DNA of 64,000 nt from Castellaniella sp049671645. GTDB taxonomy: Bacteria > Pseudomonadota > Gammaproteobacteria > Burkholderiales > Burkholderiaceae_B. The stretch lies in the NCBI RefSeq assembly GCF_049671645.1, contig NZ_JBATVG010000015.1, positions 62,001 through 126,000 of the forward strand. The letters are read 5' to 3'. Made by a program: the position numbers and the translations under genes. A model generated the notes under the pieces. That model was not told the DNA's origin, did not search any database, and was given only the letters and a program-made list of their open reading frames with translations. Position 1 is the stretch's first letter; each line of letters begins with the position of its first letter. This document shows positions 15,437 through 23,043 of this stretch, in pieces.

Positions 15437-15460
15437 TTCAACAATTGATGTATTATTGAA
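15437..15460 (+). promoter_or_regulatory. ArsR operator overlapping the arsR promoter
   Basis: The inverted repeat TTCAACAAT (15437-15445) and ATTATTGAA (15452-15460) matches at 8 of 9 positions per arm, with a 6-base spacer, like ArsR-family operators. A TATTAT -10-like hexamer (15451-15456) lies inside it, only six bases before the arsR ATG, so transcription may start at or near the start codon. A TTGCAA at 15426-15431 could be a weak -35. Confidence 0.6.
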
Positions 15461-15462
15461 CA

Positions 15463-15786
15463 ATGAAAGAAGAAAACGCCGTCCGCTCGCTCTCCGCTCT
15501 GGCTAACGAATCCCGTTTGCGTGTATTTCGCGCCCTCGTCGTGGCTGGTCCCGAGGGTCTGACACCCAGTGCATTAGCTGAGCAACTGAGCATTGCTCCG
15601 AACGCACTGTCTTTTCATCTGAAGGAGCTTTTTCATGCCAACTTGGTGAGCCAAGAGCGGCAAGGGCGCAACGTAGTCTATCGCGCGGCATTTCCCGTCA
15701 TGAACGATCTGCTGACGTATCTCACTGAGAACTGTTGCCAAGGCGCAGTCTGCGCTGCTGACACAGCTATTTCATGTCATTGTTAA
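15463..15786 (+). CDS. arsR: ArsR-family arsenite-responsive repressor
   Basis: The 107-residue winged-helix repressor turns off the ars operon until As(III) binds. The helix-turn-helix region reads TPSALAEQLSIAPNALSFHL. Metal-binding cysteines cluster in the C-terminal part: Cys91-Cys92 and Cys97 (ENCCQGAVC), resembling the CC-x-C site of Acidithiobacillus-type ArsR rather than the classic helix-3 CVC site. Two more cysteines end the protein (CHC). It is the first gene of a seven-gene operon and has an overlapping inverted-repeat operator. No clear Shine-Dalgarno is seen. Confidence 0.92.
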   Translation: MKEENAVRSLSALANESRLRVFRALVVAGPEGLTPSALAEQLSIAPNALSFHLKELFHANLVSQERQGRNVVYRAAFPVMNDLLTYLTENCCQGAVCAADTAISCHC

Positions 15787-15799
15787 TAGGAACAGCATC

Positions 15800-16249
15800 A
15801 TGAAACGCTTTCATGTACACGTGCACGTTGAGGATTTGGACAAGAACATCACTTTCTATTCCAAGCTGTTCGGAACCGCACCTTCTCGGGTGGAAAGCGA
15901 CTACGCAAAGTGGATGCTGGACGACCCACGCGTCAATTTCGCAATTTCTACGCGCGGCCACCAGGCAGCCGGGCTGGATCACCTCGGTTTCCAGGTGGAT
16001 GAGGCGGACGAACTGTCTGAGTTGAAACAGCGAGCTCAAGCGGCTGACATGACACTGCTTGACGAAGGCGAAACCACATGCTGCTACGCTCGCAGCGAAA
16101 AGCACTGGATTACTGATCCTCAAGGCATTGCCTGGGAGCACTTCCACTCCCTGAAAAACATACCTGTTTTCAACGAAGCGATGCCAGCTTCAGTCTCTCA
16201 AAGCGTAGCCTGCTGCGCCACTGCTTCATCCTCTAAATCCTGCTGCTAA
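15800..16249 (+). CDS. arsI: ArsI-type C-As lyase (glyoxalase-fold dioxygenase)
   Basis: ArsI is a non-haem Fe(II) dioxygenase that demethylates methylarsenite, MAs(III), to As(III). The 149-residue protein shows metal ligands matching the family: His5 (KRFHVHV), His61 (LDHLGF) and Glu113 (WEHFHS), and the substrate-binding vicinal pair Cys94-Cys95 (TTCCYA). The extra tail contains Cys138-Cys139 and Cys148-Cys149, which may carry arsenite. It is related to CadI. It lies 13 bases after arsR, so the operon appears to handle organoarsenicals as well as inorganic arsenic. Confidence 0.88.
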   Translation: MKRFHVHVHVEDLDKNITFYSKLFGTAPSRVESDYAKWMLDDPRVNFAISTRGHQAAGLDHLGFQVDEADELSELKQRAQAADMTLLDEGETTCCYARSEKHWITDPQGIAWEHFHSLKNIPVFNEAMPASVSQSVACCATASSSKSCC

Positions 16250-16254
16250 ACACC

Positions 16255-16761
16255 ATGTCTGACAACAAAGCTCCGCTGAACGTTTTGTTCCTGTGCACCC
16301 ACAACTCAGCTCGTAGCATCTTGGCCGAGGCCTTGCTCAACGATATGGGACAAGGCCGTTTCAAGGCCTATTCGGCAGGCAGTAGCCCGCGAGAGAGCCA
16401 GCAGCCTAACCCGCTGGGACTGCAAGTGCTTCAAGAAGCAGGAGTCTCGGTGGAAGGTCTGCGCAGCAAGAGCTGGGATGAGTTTGCCGTGCCTGACGCA
16501 CCACTCATGGACCTCATCATCACTGTCTGCGATAACGCTGCAGGAGAGGTTTGCCCATTTTGGCCTGGCCATCCTGCTACAGCACATTGGGGCTATCCAG
16601 ACCCCTCAGTAGGCGATGCACCTGACGAAACAAAGCTAGAAGCCTTCCGCCAAACCATGCACATGATCCGGCGCCGCCTGGAGTTGTTGGTGAACCTTCC
16701 TGCACAAAAGCTTGAGCAGACCGTGCTCCAGTCCACGGCACGCGAACTCTCGTCGCACTGA
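16255..16761 (+). CDS. arsC: Arsenate reductase, low-molecular-weight phosphatase type
   Basis: This enzyme reduces As(V) to As(III), usually with thioredoxin. The 168-residue protein has the LMW-phosphatase P-loop CTHNSARS (Cys14, Arg20), and redox cysteines Cys92 and Cys100 in VCDNAAGEVCPFWPG. HWGYPDPS supplies the expected Asp loop. It starts 5 bases after arsI. A second, unrelated ArsC of glutaredoxin type occurs later in the operon, so arsenate can be reduced by two electron routes. Confidence 0.93.
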   Translation: MSDNKAPLNVLFLCTHNSARSILAEALLNDMGQGRFKAYSAGSSPRESQQPNPLGLQVLQEAGVSVEGLRSKSWDEFAVPDAPLMDLIITVCDNAAGEVCPFWPGHPATAHWGYPDPSVGDAPDETKLEAFRQTMHMIRRRLELLVNLPAQKLEQTVLQSTARELSSH

Positions 16762-16896
16762 ACCCCAATCCCCCATTTGCAACACCTGCCAGGGCTCAGA
16801 GCCCAAGCCTGGTTTGTTGCGCCAGACTTCAGCGACGCCCGCTTGCTGCGTGCAGCCCTGACATCGTATCAAAATATTTCCTAGGACTTATGCGGC

Positions 16897-18186
16897 ATGT
16901 TGACGGCCATCCTGATTTTTATCTTCACACTGACGCTGGTCATTTGGCAACCGCGCGGACTTGGCATTGGCTGGAGCGCCATGATCGGTGCTGCTATCGC
17001 GCTGTTGCTGGGAGTCGTGCACTGGGCTGACATCCCAGTCGTCTGGAATATTGTCTGGAATGCCACAGCGACCTTTGTCGCCGTCATCATCATCAGCCTT
17101 TTGTTGGACGAGGCCGGATTCTTTGAATGGGCCGCCCTGCACTTCGCCCGCAGGGGAGGCGGTAGCGGGATCAAGCTGTTTGCTTTCATCGTGCTGCTGG
17201 GTGCCGCTGTATCGGCCCTGTTCGCCAATGACGGAGCGGCCCTGATACTCACGCCCATCGTGATGGCCATGCTGGTTGCACTGGGCTTCTCTCCTGCTGC
17301 AACACTAGCATTTATCATGGCTGCTGGCTTTATTGCTGACACGGCAAGCTTGCCCCTGATCGTCTCCAATCTGGTAAATATCGTGTCTGCCGATTTTTTC
17401 AAGATCGGTTTCAACGAATATGCGTCTGTGATGGTGCCAGTCAACATTGCCTCGGTCTTGGCCAGTCTCTGCGTACTGCTGCTGTTTTACCGACGCGATA
17501 TTCCTGCTTCATACAACATCACTCAGCTCAAACATCCCTCAGTCGCGATCAAAGACCTAGCCACCTTCCGAGCCGGTTGGGTCGTGCTGGCTTTGCTTCT
17601 GGTCGGATTCTTCGCTCTGGAGCCCCTGGGCGTACCCGTCAGCGCTGTGGCTGCCGTAGGGGCCGCAATCCTACTGGCTGTTGCTGCACGTGGCCATGTC
17701 ATCAGCACCAAGAAGGTGTTGCACGGTGCCCCATGGCAAATTGTGGTGTTCTCACTGGGGATGTACCTGGTGGTCTATGGGCTGCGCAACGCGGGGTTGA
17801 CGGACTACATCGCTGTCCTGCTGAATCAATTTGCAGCTGGCGGTGTGTGGACCGCATCACTCGGCACAGGTGTTCTTTTTGCTGTGTTGTCCTCGATCAT
17901 GAACAACATGCCCACAGTGTTGATTGGAGCTTTATCCATCGATGCTTCCACGGCCAGTGGGGCAATCAAGGAGGCCATGGTGTACGCCAATGTGATTGGC
18001 TGCGACCTGGGGCCCAAGATCACACCTATTGGCAGTCTGGCCACGCTCCTCTGGCTGCATGTGCTCAGCAAGAAAGGCACAACGATTGGCTGGGGCTATT
18101 ACTTCAAAGTCGGCACCGTACTGACCGCGCCCGTGCTACTTGTCACTCTTGCCGCCCTGGCCTTGCGGCTCAGCGTGGTGTCTTAA
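16897..18186 (+). CDS. arsB: ArsB arsenite efflux membrane protein
   Basis: ArsB exports As(OH)3 and Sb(OH)3 across the inner membrane using the proton gradient. The 429-residue protein has about 12 hydrophobic segments with ArsB hallmarks: NDGAALILTPIV, AGFIADTASLPLIVSNLVN, NNMPTVL and GCDLGPKITPIGSLATLLWL. No arsA ATPase is present, so it should act as a secondary carrier. It follows a 135-base gap after arsC that contains a small hairpin (GGGCT/AGCCC). AGGA precedes the ATG. Confidence 0.96.
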   Translation: MLTAILIFIFTLTLVIWQPRGLGIGWSAMIGAAIALLLGVVHWADIPVVWNIVWNATATFVAVIIISLLLDEAGFFEWAALHFARRGGGSGIKLFAFIVLLGAAVSALFANDGAALILTPIVMAMLVALGFSPAATLAFIMAAGFIADTASLPLIVSNLVNIVSADFFKIGFNEYASVMVPVNIASVLASLCVLLLFYRRDIPASYNITQLKHPSVAIKDLATFRAGWVVLALLLVGFFALEPLGVPVSAVAAVGAAILLAVAARGHVISTKKVLHGAPWQIVVFSLGMYLVVYGLRNAGLTDYIAVLLNQFAAGGVWTASLGTGVLFAVLSSIMNNMPTVLIGALSIDASTASGAIKEAMVYANVIGCDLGPKITPIGSLATLLWLHVLSKKGTTIGWGYYFKVGTVLTAPVLLVTLAALALRLSVVS

Positions 18187-18211
18187 ATCTTCGTTATGAA
18201 AATCTAGCGCT

Positions 18212-18643
18212 ATGAGCAACATCACGATTTACCACAACCCTGATTGCGGCACGTCTCGCAACGTTCTGGCTTTGATCCGCAATAGCGGAGAAGAGCCCAC
18301 AATCATCGAATATCTCAAAACCCCTCCTGATCACGCCACGTTGGTGGGCTTGATCGAAACGATGGGCATACCAGTGCGCGATGTGTTGCGCCAAAAAGGT
18401 ACGCCATATGACGAGCTTGGCCTGGGTGACCCCAAATGGACAGACGCACAGTTGGTTGACTTCATGCTTCAACACCCCGTCCTGATCAACCGACCGATAG
18501 TGGTCACCCACCGGGGAACTCGCTTGTGCCGTCCTTCGGAGGCCGTGTTGGACATCCTGCCGCAACCTCAACAGGCCGCATTCTCCAAGGAAGACGGGGA
18601 ACCCGTCATTGATTCGCAAGGAAATCGAATTGGCAAGCACTGA
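18212..18643 (+). CDS. arsC: Arsenate reductase, glutaredoxin type
   Basis: This is the R773-type arsenate reductase, which uses glutathione and glutaredoxin. The 143-residue protein has the catalytic Cys12 in YHNPDCGTSRN, the PILINRPIVV-like segment (HPVLINRPIVVTHRG) with the conserved Arg, and the C-terminal ArsC pattern. It is a second arsenate reductase of different fold from the one upstream. The 3' end overlaps arsH by 14 bases. Confidence 0.95.
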   Translation: MSNITIYHNPDCGTSRNVLALIRNSGEEPTIIEYLKTPPDHATLVGLIETMGIPVRDVLRQKGTPYDELGLGDPKWTDAQLVDFMLQHPVLINRPIVVTHRGTRLCRPSEAVLDILPQPQQAAFSKEDGEPVIDSQGNRIGKH

Positions 18644-19346
18644 TCTACCGAGCCTGGACGAACAAGTATTTGAAAAACCCAGCTTAGAGGGCCTGTTACC
18701 AGCCCAACGTGCGACACATGCACCACGTATTTTGCTGTTGTATGGGTCGGTTCGTGATCGCTCCTACAGCCGTCTGTTGACTGAAGAAGCAGCACGACTG
18801 TTGCGCAAGATGGGGGCTGAGACCCGGATCTTCGACCCGAGAGGTCTGCCGCTGCCGGATGGTGCGCCTGATGATCATCCGAAGGTCAAGGAACTGCGCG
18901 AGCTTACCCAATGGGCCGAGGGCATGGTCTGGACATCCCCAGAGCGCCACGGTGCGATGACCGGTATCCTCAAAGCGCAGATCGACTGGATTCCTTTGTC
19001 CGTCGGAGCTGTGCGACCGACACAGGGCAAGACACTGGCGGTAATGCAGGTCTCGGGCGGCTCCCAATCCTTCAATGCCGTCAATCAGATGCGAGTGCTG
19101 GGCCGCTGGATGCGTATGATCACTATCCCCAATCAGTCATCCGTTGCCAAGGCATTCTTGGAGTTTGACGATGCAGGCCGAATGAAACCCTCTTCGTATT
19201 TCGAACGGGTAGTGGATGTGATGGAAGAGCTGGTCAAGTTCACTCTGCTCACTCGAGACTGTTCGGACTACCTAGTAGACCGCTACAGCGAGCGCCGCGA
19301 AAGCGCCGAAGAACTGTCCAAACGGGTCAATCAGCGCAGCATCTAA
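18630..19346 (+). CDS. arsH: ArsH NADPH-dependent FMN reductase
   Basis: ArsH is a flavoprotein that oxidises MAs(III) and other trivalent organoarsenicals, reducing oxygen or quinones. The product of about 238 residues has the flavodoxin-like phosphate loop LYGSVRDRSYSRLL, SPERHGAMTGILKAQIDWIP and GGSQSFNAVNQ. I choose the TTG at 18630 because AAGGAA lies 8 bases upstream; a TTG at 18609 is in frame but lacks a site. The gene overlaps the preceding arsC, suggesting coupled translation. With ArsI it forms a double defence against methylarsenite. Confidence 0.93.
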   Translation: MASTDLPSLDEQVFEKPSLEGLLPAQRATHAPRILLLYGSVRDRSYSRLLTEEAARLLRKMGAETRIFDPRGLPLPDGAPDDHPKVKELRELTQWAEGMVWTSPERHGAMTGILKAQIDWIPLSVGAVRPTQGKTLAVMQVSGGSQSFNAVNQMRVLGRWMRMITIPNQSSVAKAFLEFDDAGRMKPSSYFERVVDVMEELVKFTLLTRDCSDYLVDRYSERRESAEELSKRVNQRSI

Positions 19347-19355
19347 GCGACACAC

Positions 19356-20540
19356 ATGGCACTGAACCGCACACAAGTCACAGTCATGCTTGGAATCGCC
19401 CAGACATTGTCCTGGGCCTCTTCGTACTACTTGCTTGCGGTGTTGGCCAAGCCCATCGGTCAGTCAACAAGCACTTCATACTCGCTAGTGTTCGGAGCTT
19501 TTTCTGCTGCCCTGCTGGTGGCTGCGGCAGCAGGGCCTGTGGCTGGGTACTTTATTGATCGCTTCGGTGGAAGGCCAGTGCTCATCGCAAGCAACCTGGC
19601 TTTTTCCTTTGGCCTGCTGATCTTGAGCCAGGCAACGCAAACCATGCATATCTTTGCAGCATGGGTGGTCATAGGACTGGCCATGGGAAGCGGGCTCTAC
19701 GAGGCCGCATTTGCCAGCGTGGTCCACTTATATGGCCAGAGTTCGAGGCCTGCCATTACCGGAATCACGCTTTTTGCTGGCTTTGCCAGCACAGTGGGTT
19801 GGCCACTTTCCAGCTATCTGGAGGGCCTGTATGACTGGCGGGTCGTATGCATGTTCTGGGCCGCATTGCATCTGGTGCTGGGCCTTCCGCTCAACGCCTT
19901 GCTATCGCGTGCCAGGCAAGACATCGGAGGTGCGACCGACGAGCAAGAGCCGCTTGAATCTGTGTCTCAAGATGGGAGGCGCGGAAGTATGAACCTCCCG
20001 CGAACCGCCTACCTGATGGCCTACGTTTTTGCGGCGTCTTGGTTCATCAGCACCGCCATGGCATCACACCTGCCACAGATTTTTCAGGCTAGTGGCGCGA
20101 CTCTAGCAGCCTCTATTGCTGCCGCTGCATTGGTAGGCCCAGCTCAAGTCGCTGGTCGGGTGATGGAATACAGCTTCCTCAAAAAGGCACATCCATTGCT
20201 CTCTGCGCGTCTGGCAATTCTGGCCCATCCACTGGCCGCTATCTGCCTAGGCCTCGCCGGTGCACCAGCAGCCAGCATTTTTGCCATCCTGCACGGTCTG
20301 GGTAATGGCATTTTGACCATTGCCATAGGCACGCTACCGCTCAAAGTGTTCGGGTCTCAAGGATATGGGCAACGCCAGGGCTGGCTCATGGTCCCAGCCC
20401 GTATCGTGCAAGCAGGTTCCCCGTTTCTATTTGGTTTGGCGGTCGCAAATTGGGGAAGCCAAGCTCTGTGGCTGTCTTCCCTGCTCGCCATCAGTGCATT
20501 TGCCGCACTGTGGTCGATGCACGTAAGTCCGCATCGATGA
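19356..20540 (+). CDS. MFS transporter of the ars operon (ArsK-like?)
   Basis: The 394-residue protein has about 12 transmembrane segments and a major facilitator pattern, with GYFIDRFGGRP in the loop between helices 2 and 3 and a hydrophilic central loop (about residues 185-215). It lies 9 bases after arsH and ends the operon. MFS proteins in this position are often arsenical exporters; ArsK of Agrobacterium moves As(III), Sb(III) and trivalent organoarsenicals. The exact substrate here is inferred from context only. Confidence 0.8.
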   Translation: MALNRTQVTVMLGIAQTLSWASSYYLLAVLAKPIGQSTSTSYSLVFGAFSAALLVAAAAGPVAGYFIDRFGGRPVLIASNLAFSFGLLILSQATQTMHIFAAWVVIGLAMGSGLYEAAFASVVHLYGQSSRPAITGITLFAGFASTVGWPLSSYLEGLYDWRVVCMFWAALHLVLGLPLNALLSRARQDIGGATDEQEPLESVSQDGRRGSMNLPRTAYLMAYVFAASWFISTAMASHLPQIFQASGATLAASIAAAALVGPAQVAGRVMEYSFLKKAHPLLSARLAILAHPLAAICLGLAGAPAASIFAILHGLGNGILTIAIGTLPLKVFGSQGYGQRQGWLMVPARIVQAGSPFLFGLAVANWGSQALWLSSLLAISAFAALWSMHVSPHR

Positions 20541-20547
20541 CCTGCGT

Positions 20548-20573
20548 CGGTTTTAGTCACTGGTCGCCGTTGG
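20548..20573 (+). repeat. Right copy of the imperfect repeat bounding the ars operon
   Basis: CGGTTT, eight bases, then GGTCGCCGTTGG (20562-20573), the same blocks as at 15361-15383. It begins eight bases after the stop of the last ars gene. The rest of the stretch up to 20681 has no convincing gene. Confidence 0.35.
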
Positions 20574-20681
20574 CCGAGCGTCGCCTCCAAGCCTCCGTCG
20601 CCTTCTCCTTCGCATAGTCGTAATCCAGATGGTGCTGATGGGTCTTCGGCCCAGGTATGATGCAATCTGCTTCCAAAAGCC

Positions 20682-21890
20682 TTATATCAATGATGCCAGC
20701 CTTTGAGCAAGCAACTCAAAGGCATCTCTTCTTTCGTCGAAGTAGTCATGGCGGTTATAGATACCCTCTACGCCTTTGAGCTTATGGTTGAGGCAGCGTT
20801 CAGCCACATGCCCAGGAACGCCTAGCGAAGCCAATAAACTTCGGCAAGTGCGCCGGAGGTCATGGACAGTGAAATGTTCAAAGTCCCCCATCTTGTTTTC
20901 AGGCTGCACTGCTTTTCCAGGCTCCCTGCCAAACAGTTTAGAGATGGCTCGGTTCAACGTGTCCTTGCCCATGTGAGGCATTTTGCTCGATCTCCTGTTT
21001 GGGAAAACATAGGCGGAACCGAAGGCGCGCACCTTCAGTTCGTTTAGCCACTCGATCGCCAAGTCTGGTAATGGGATGTCGATGGCCACGCCGGACTTGC
21101 TGCGTTCCTGAGGTAGGTACCAAATTTTTTTGTCCAAATCGAATTCACTCCACATGGCTTCAGTGAGTTCGCCTTTCCTGACTCCCAGTAAGACCAAAAG
21201 GGCACAAGCCAAGTAGTTGTCGCGGGTGAAGCTATCGGCTTCTTCTCTAAATTTCTTGAAGACGAACGCAAGCTCTTCGACAGTCAGCGCTCTGTCCCTG
21301 CTTTTTTCTATGCCGCCGGCATCATCTACCGAGAAGGCAAAAGCGGGGTTATAAGAAATGATGTCTAGTTTGATGCCATGGTTGAACAACTGCTTGCAGT
21401 ACAGCAAAGCATCATTGGCAATGGTCGGCCTATTGCTTTCCGTGATGTTTCGCAAAATCTGCCTGATGTCGCGCCCCGTGACCGTTGTGGGCGGCATCTG
21501 TCCTATGACGGGTGAAATGTCTTTGGTGTAAACCCGAAAGGGGATGTGGTGGTGTTTCAGGCGCTTTTTGTTGCCTTCATGCCAGTCGGTAAAAAGGTCG
21601 TCTACGCAGTTGATGGAGCCATAATCGGCTCTTTTTTTTGCGATCAAAGGGTCTAGACCTTCGCGAAGCTGCTTCATCTTCAGAGCAGCTTCTATCCGGG
21701 CATCGGCAAGCGAGAGGTCGTTCACCTTGCCGAGCGTCATTTCCTTGCGCCGTGCATTGGACGTGTAGCGCAGCATCCAGTACGCACGACCTCTTTTCGG
21801 CACGACCAGGTACAGCCCGTTGCCGTCGGCGAAGCGCCCAGGTTCCCCCCTGATCTTGGCGCTGACTGCTTTGCTTGTCAGTTCTGTCAT
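20682..21890 (-). CDS. P4-type tyrosine integrase (DUF4102 arm-binding domain)
   Basis: The 402-residue integrase has the N-terminal DUF4102 arm-type binding domain (FADGNGLYLVVPKRG, MTLGKVNDLSLADAR) and a C-terminal catalytic domain with Arg238 (GVRKGEL), Lys265, His343 and Arg346 (HDLRRT), His369 and the nucleophile Tyr378 (IYNRHDY). All key residues are present, so it should be active. The ATG at 21890 follows GGAG by 6 bases; an upstream in-frame ATG (21908) is less good. It sits 180 bases from the attR core and reads inward. Confidence 0.95.
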   Translation of the reverse strand: MTELTSKAVSAKIRGEPGRFADGNGLYLVVPKRGRAYWMLRYTSNARRKEMTLGKVNDLSLADARIEAALKMKQLREGLDPLIAKKRADYGSINCVDDLFTDWHEGNKKRLKHHHIPFRVYTKDISPVIGQMPPTTVTGRDIRQILRNITESNRPTIANDALLYCKQLFNHGIKLDIISYNPAFAFSVDDAGGIEKSRDRALTVEELAFVFKKFREEADSFTRDNYLACALLVLLGVRKGELTEAMWSEFDLDKKIWYLPQERSKSGVAIDIPLPDLAIEWLNELKVRAFGSAYVFPNRRSSKMPHMGKDTLNRAISKLFGREPGKAVQPENKMGDFEHFTVHDLRRTCRSLLASLGVPGHVAERCLNHKLKGVEGIYNRHDYFDERRDAFELLAQRLASLI

Positions 21891-21907
21891 CACATACTCC
21901 AAATGCA

Positions 21908-21981
21908 CCCACCAGGTATCTCAGCAGGGGCAGTCACATACCCACCATTATACCCACCGATTTTTAGTAGATAGTGGTGGG
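21908..21981. repeat. Right arm-type integrase sites
   Basis: CCCACC copies start at 21908, 21941 and 21953 (the last two 12 bases apart, as at the left end), and an inverted copy GGTGGG lies at 21976-21981. All are between the integrase start and the attR core. They probably bind the integrase arm domain. Confidence 0.65.
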
Positions 21982-22065
21982 TATCAGTTGAGCTGTGTGG
22001 AGTGGAATTCCTGTAAAAACGTTGATTTTATTGAGATAATTGAGTTTCATTGATCTCTGTTTACA

Positions 22066-22974
22066 TCACTCGATGTTCTGCGCCTGTTCGCGCATCTGCT
22101 CGATCAGCAACTTCAGATCGATGGCAGCCTGGGTGACGGTCAGGGCCGCCGCCTTGGAACCCAGCGTGTTGGCCTCGCGATTCATTTCCTGGAACAGGAA
22201 GTCCAGCCGCTTGCCGCTGCCACGCCGGGCCGATGGATGGTCGCCGCTCAGGATGTCGCGCAATTCCTGCAGGTGGGAGCGCAGGCGGGTGAGCTCCTCG
22301 GCCACGTCCACGCGCAGCCCGAACAGGCTCGCTTCCTGGGCGATGCGGGCGGTCAGTTCGGCGCCGCTGATGGCGGAAAAGCCTTCCGGGCTGGCGGCCA
22401 GCAGCGCTTCGCGCAGCCGCTGGGCGATACGGTCCTGATGCTGGCGGACCAGGTCGGGCAGCTCGGCCTCGACCAGATCGACAATGCGGACGATGTCGTC
22501 GGCCATCTGCAGCATGGCCTGGGCCAGCCGGGCGCCTTCGCGTTCGCGGGCGGCCTGGAATTCCTGCAAGGCCTGGACGCAGGCCTGTTCGCATAAAGGC
22601 AGCCAGATGTCCGCATCCAGTCCGTTGCGGGCCAGCCCTTCGCGCGGCAGCTCGGCCAGCGCGGGAGCGGGCAGATCGGGGATGTGGCGACGCGCCCAGG
22701 CCAGTTGCTCAGCCAGCGCCCGGACGGCCGCTTCGTCAAAAGGGCGCGGCGCATTCTGTTCCGTCAGCCCGTAGCTGAGCTTGACTTCGACCTTGCCGCG
22801 CAGCGCATGGCGGCCGACCAGATCCCGGATCGCCCCTTCCGCGAAGCGCAGGTCCTCAGGGACGCGCAGGCTCAGGTCCAGGAAACGGTTGTTGACGCTG
22901 CGCACTTCGACGGCCAGGGCGCCCTGCTCGGCTTCCAGGCGGCTTGCGCCATAGGCAGTCATGCTACGGATCAT
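22066..22974 (-). CDS. yicC: YicC-family endoribonuclease, 3' end restored by the island
   Basis: YicC is a stress-induced endoribonuclease; the E. coli protein acts with PNPase on small RNAs. The 302-residue product has the typical start MIRSMTAYGASRLEAEQG, RSVNNRFLDLSLRVPEDLR, and the C-terminal DUF1732 region with GKRLDFLFQEMNREANTLGSKA. It is full length. Its last seven codons (QAQNIE, stop) lie within the island's attR core and are a synonymous copy of the displaced end at 6145-6165. It is divergent from rph with 69 bases between. Confidence 0.95.
   Translation of the reverse strand: MIRSMTAYGASRLEAEQGALAVEVRSVNNRFLDLSLRVPEDLRFAEGAIRDLVGRHALRGKVEVKLSYGLTEQNAPRPFDEAAVRALAEQLAWARRHIPDLPAPALAELPREGLARNGLDADIWLPLCEQACVQALQEFQAAREREGARLAQAMLQMADDIVRIVDLVEAELPDLVRQHQDRIAQRLREALLAASPEGFSAISGAELTARIAQEASLFGLRVDVAEELTRLRSHLQELRDILSGDHPSARRGSGKRLDFLFQEMNREANTLGSKAAALTVTQAAIDLKLLIEQMREQAQNIE
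22070..22086. other. attR core inside the yicC 3' end
   Basis: TCGATGTTCTGCGCCTG, one mismatch from attL. It encodes the last residues of YicC on the minus strand, so insertion leaves the gene intact. The mismatch is in a wobble position (AAC versus AAT). Confidence 0.88.
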
Positions 22975-23043
22975 CGGGAGCCCTCGGGATTCTCTACAAT
23001 AAGGGCGTCATTGTAGTCTGCTCCCCAGTCTGGAACCTCATTC

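Larger units (their letters stand above)
6149..22086. mobile_element. Integrated genomic island at the 3' end of yicC, about 15.9 kb
   Basis: The island is bounded by a 17-bp core repeat with one mismatch (6149-6165 and 22070-22086). It encodes a P4-type tyrosine integrase at its right end, next to the core. Paired CCCACC arm-type sites lie inside both ends. Base composition changes sharply at the left core: the first 4 kb are AT-rich, unlike the GC-rich host. The content is a Rep/AlpA module, a recombination and maintenance block, and an ars operon. No conjugation, capsid or packaging genes were seen, so the element is integrative and at best mobilisable. The exact crossover base cannot be read from one sequence. 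Confidence 0.9.

Noticed and set aside
18609..18629. TTG start at 18609 for arsH
   Set aside because: No ribosome site precedes it. The TTG at 18630 has AAGGAA 8 bases upstream and matches family length.
20566..20681. Minus-strand frame after the integrase stop, reading like a second integrase C-terminus (HHLDYDYAKEKATEAWRRR)
   Set aside because: About 45 codons, out of frame with the integrase and with no start or catalytic residues. Possibly a remnant, but not supportable as a gene.
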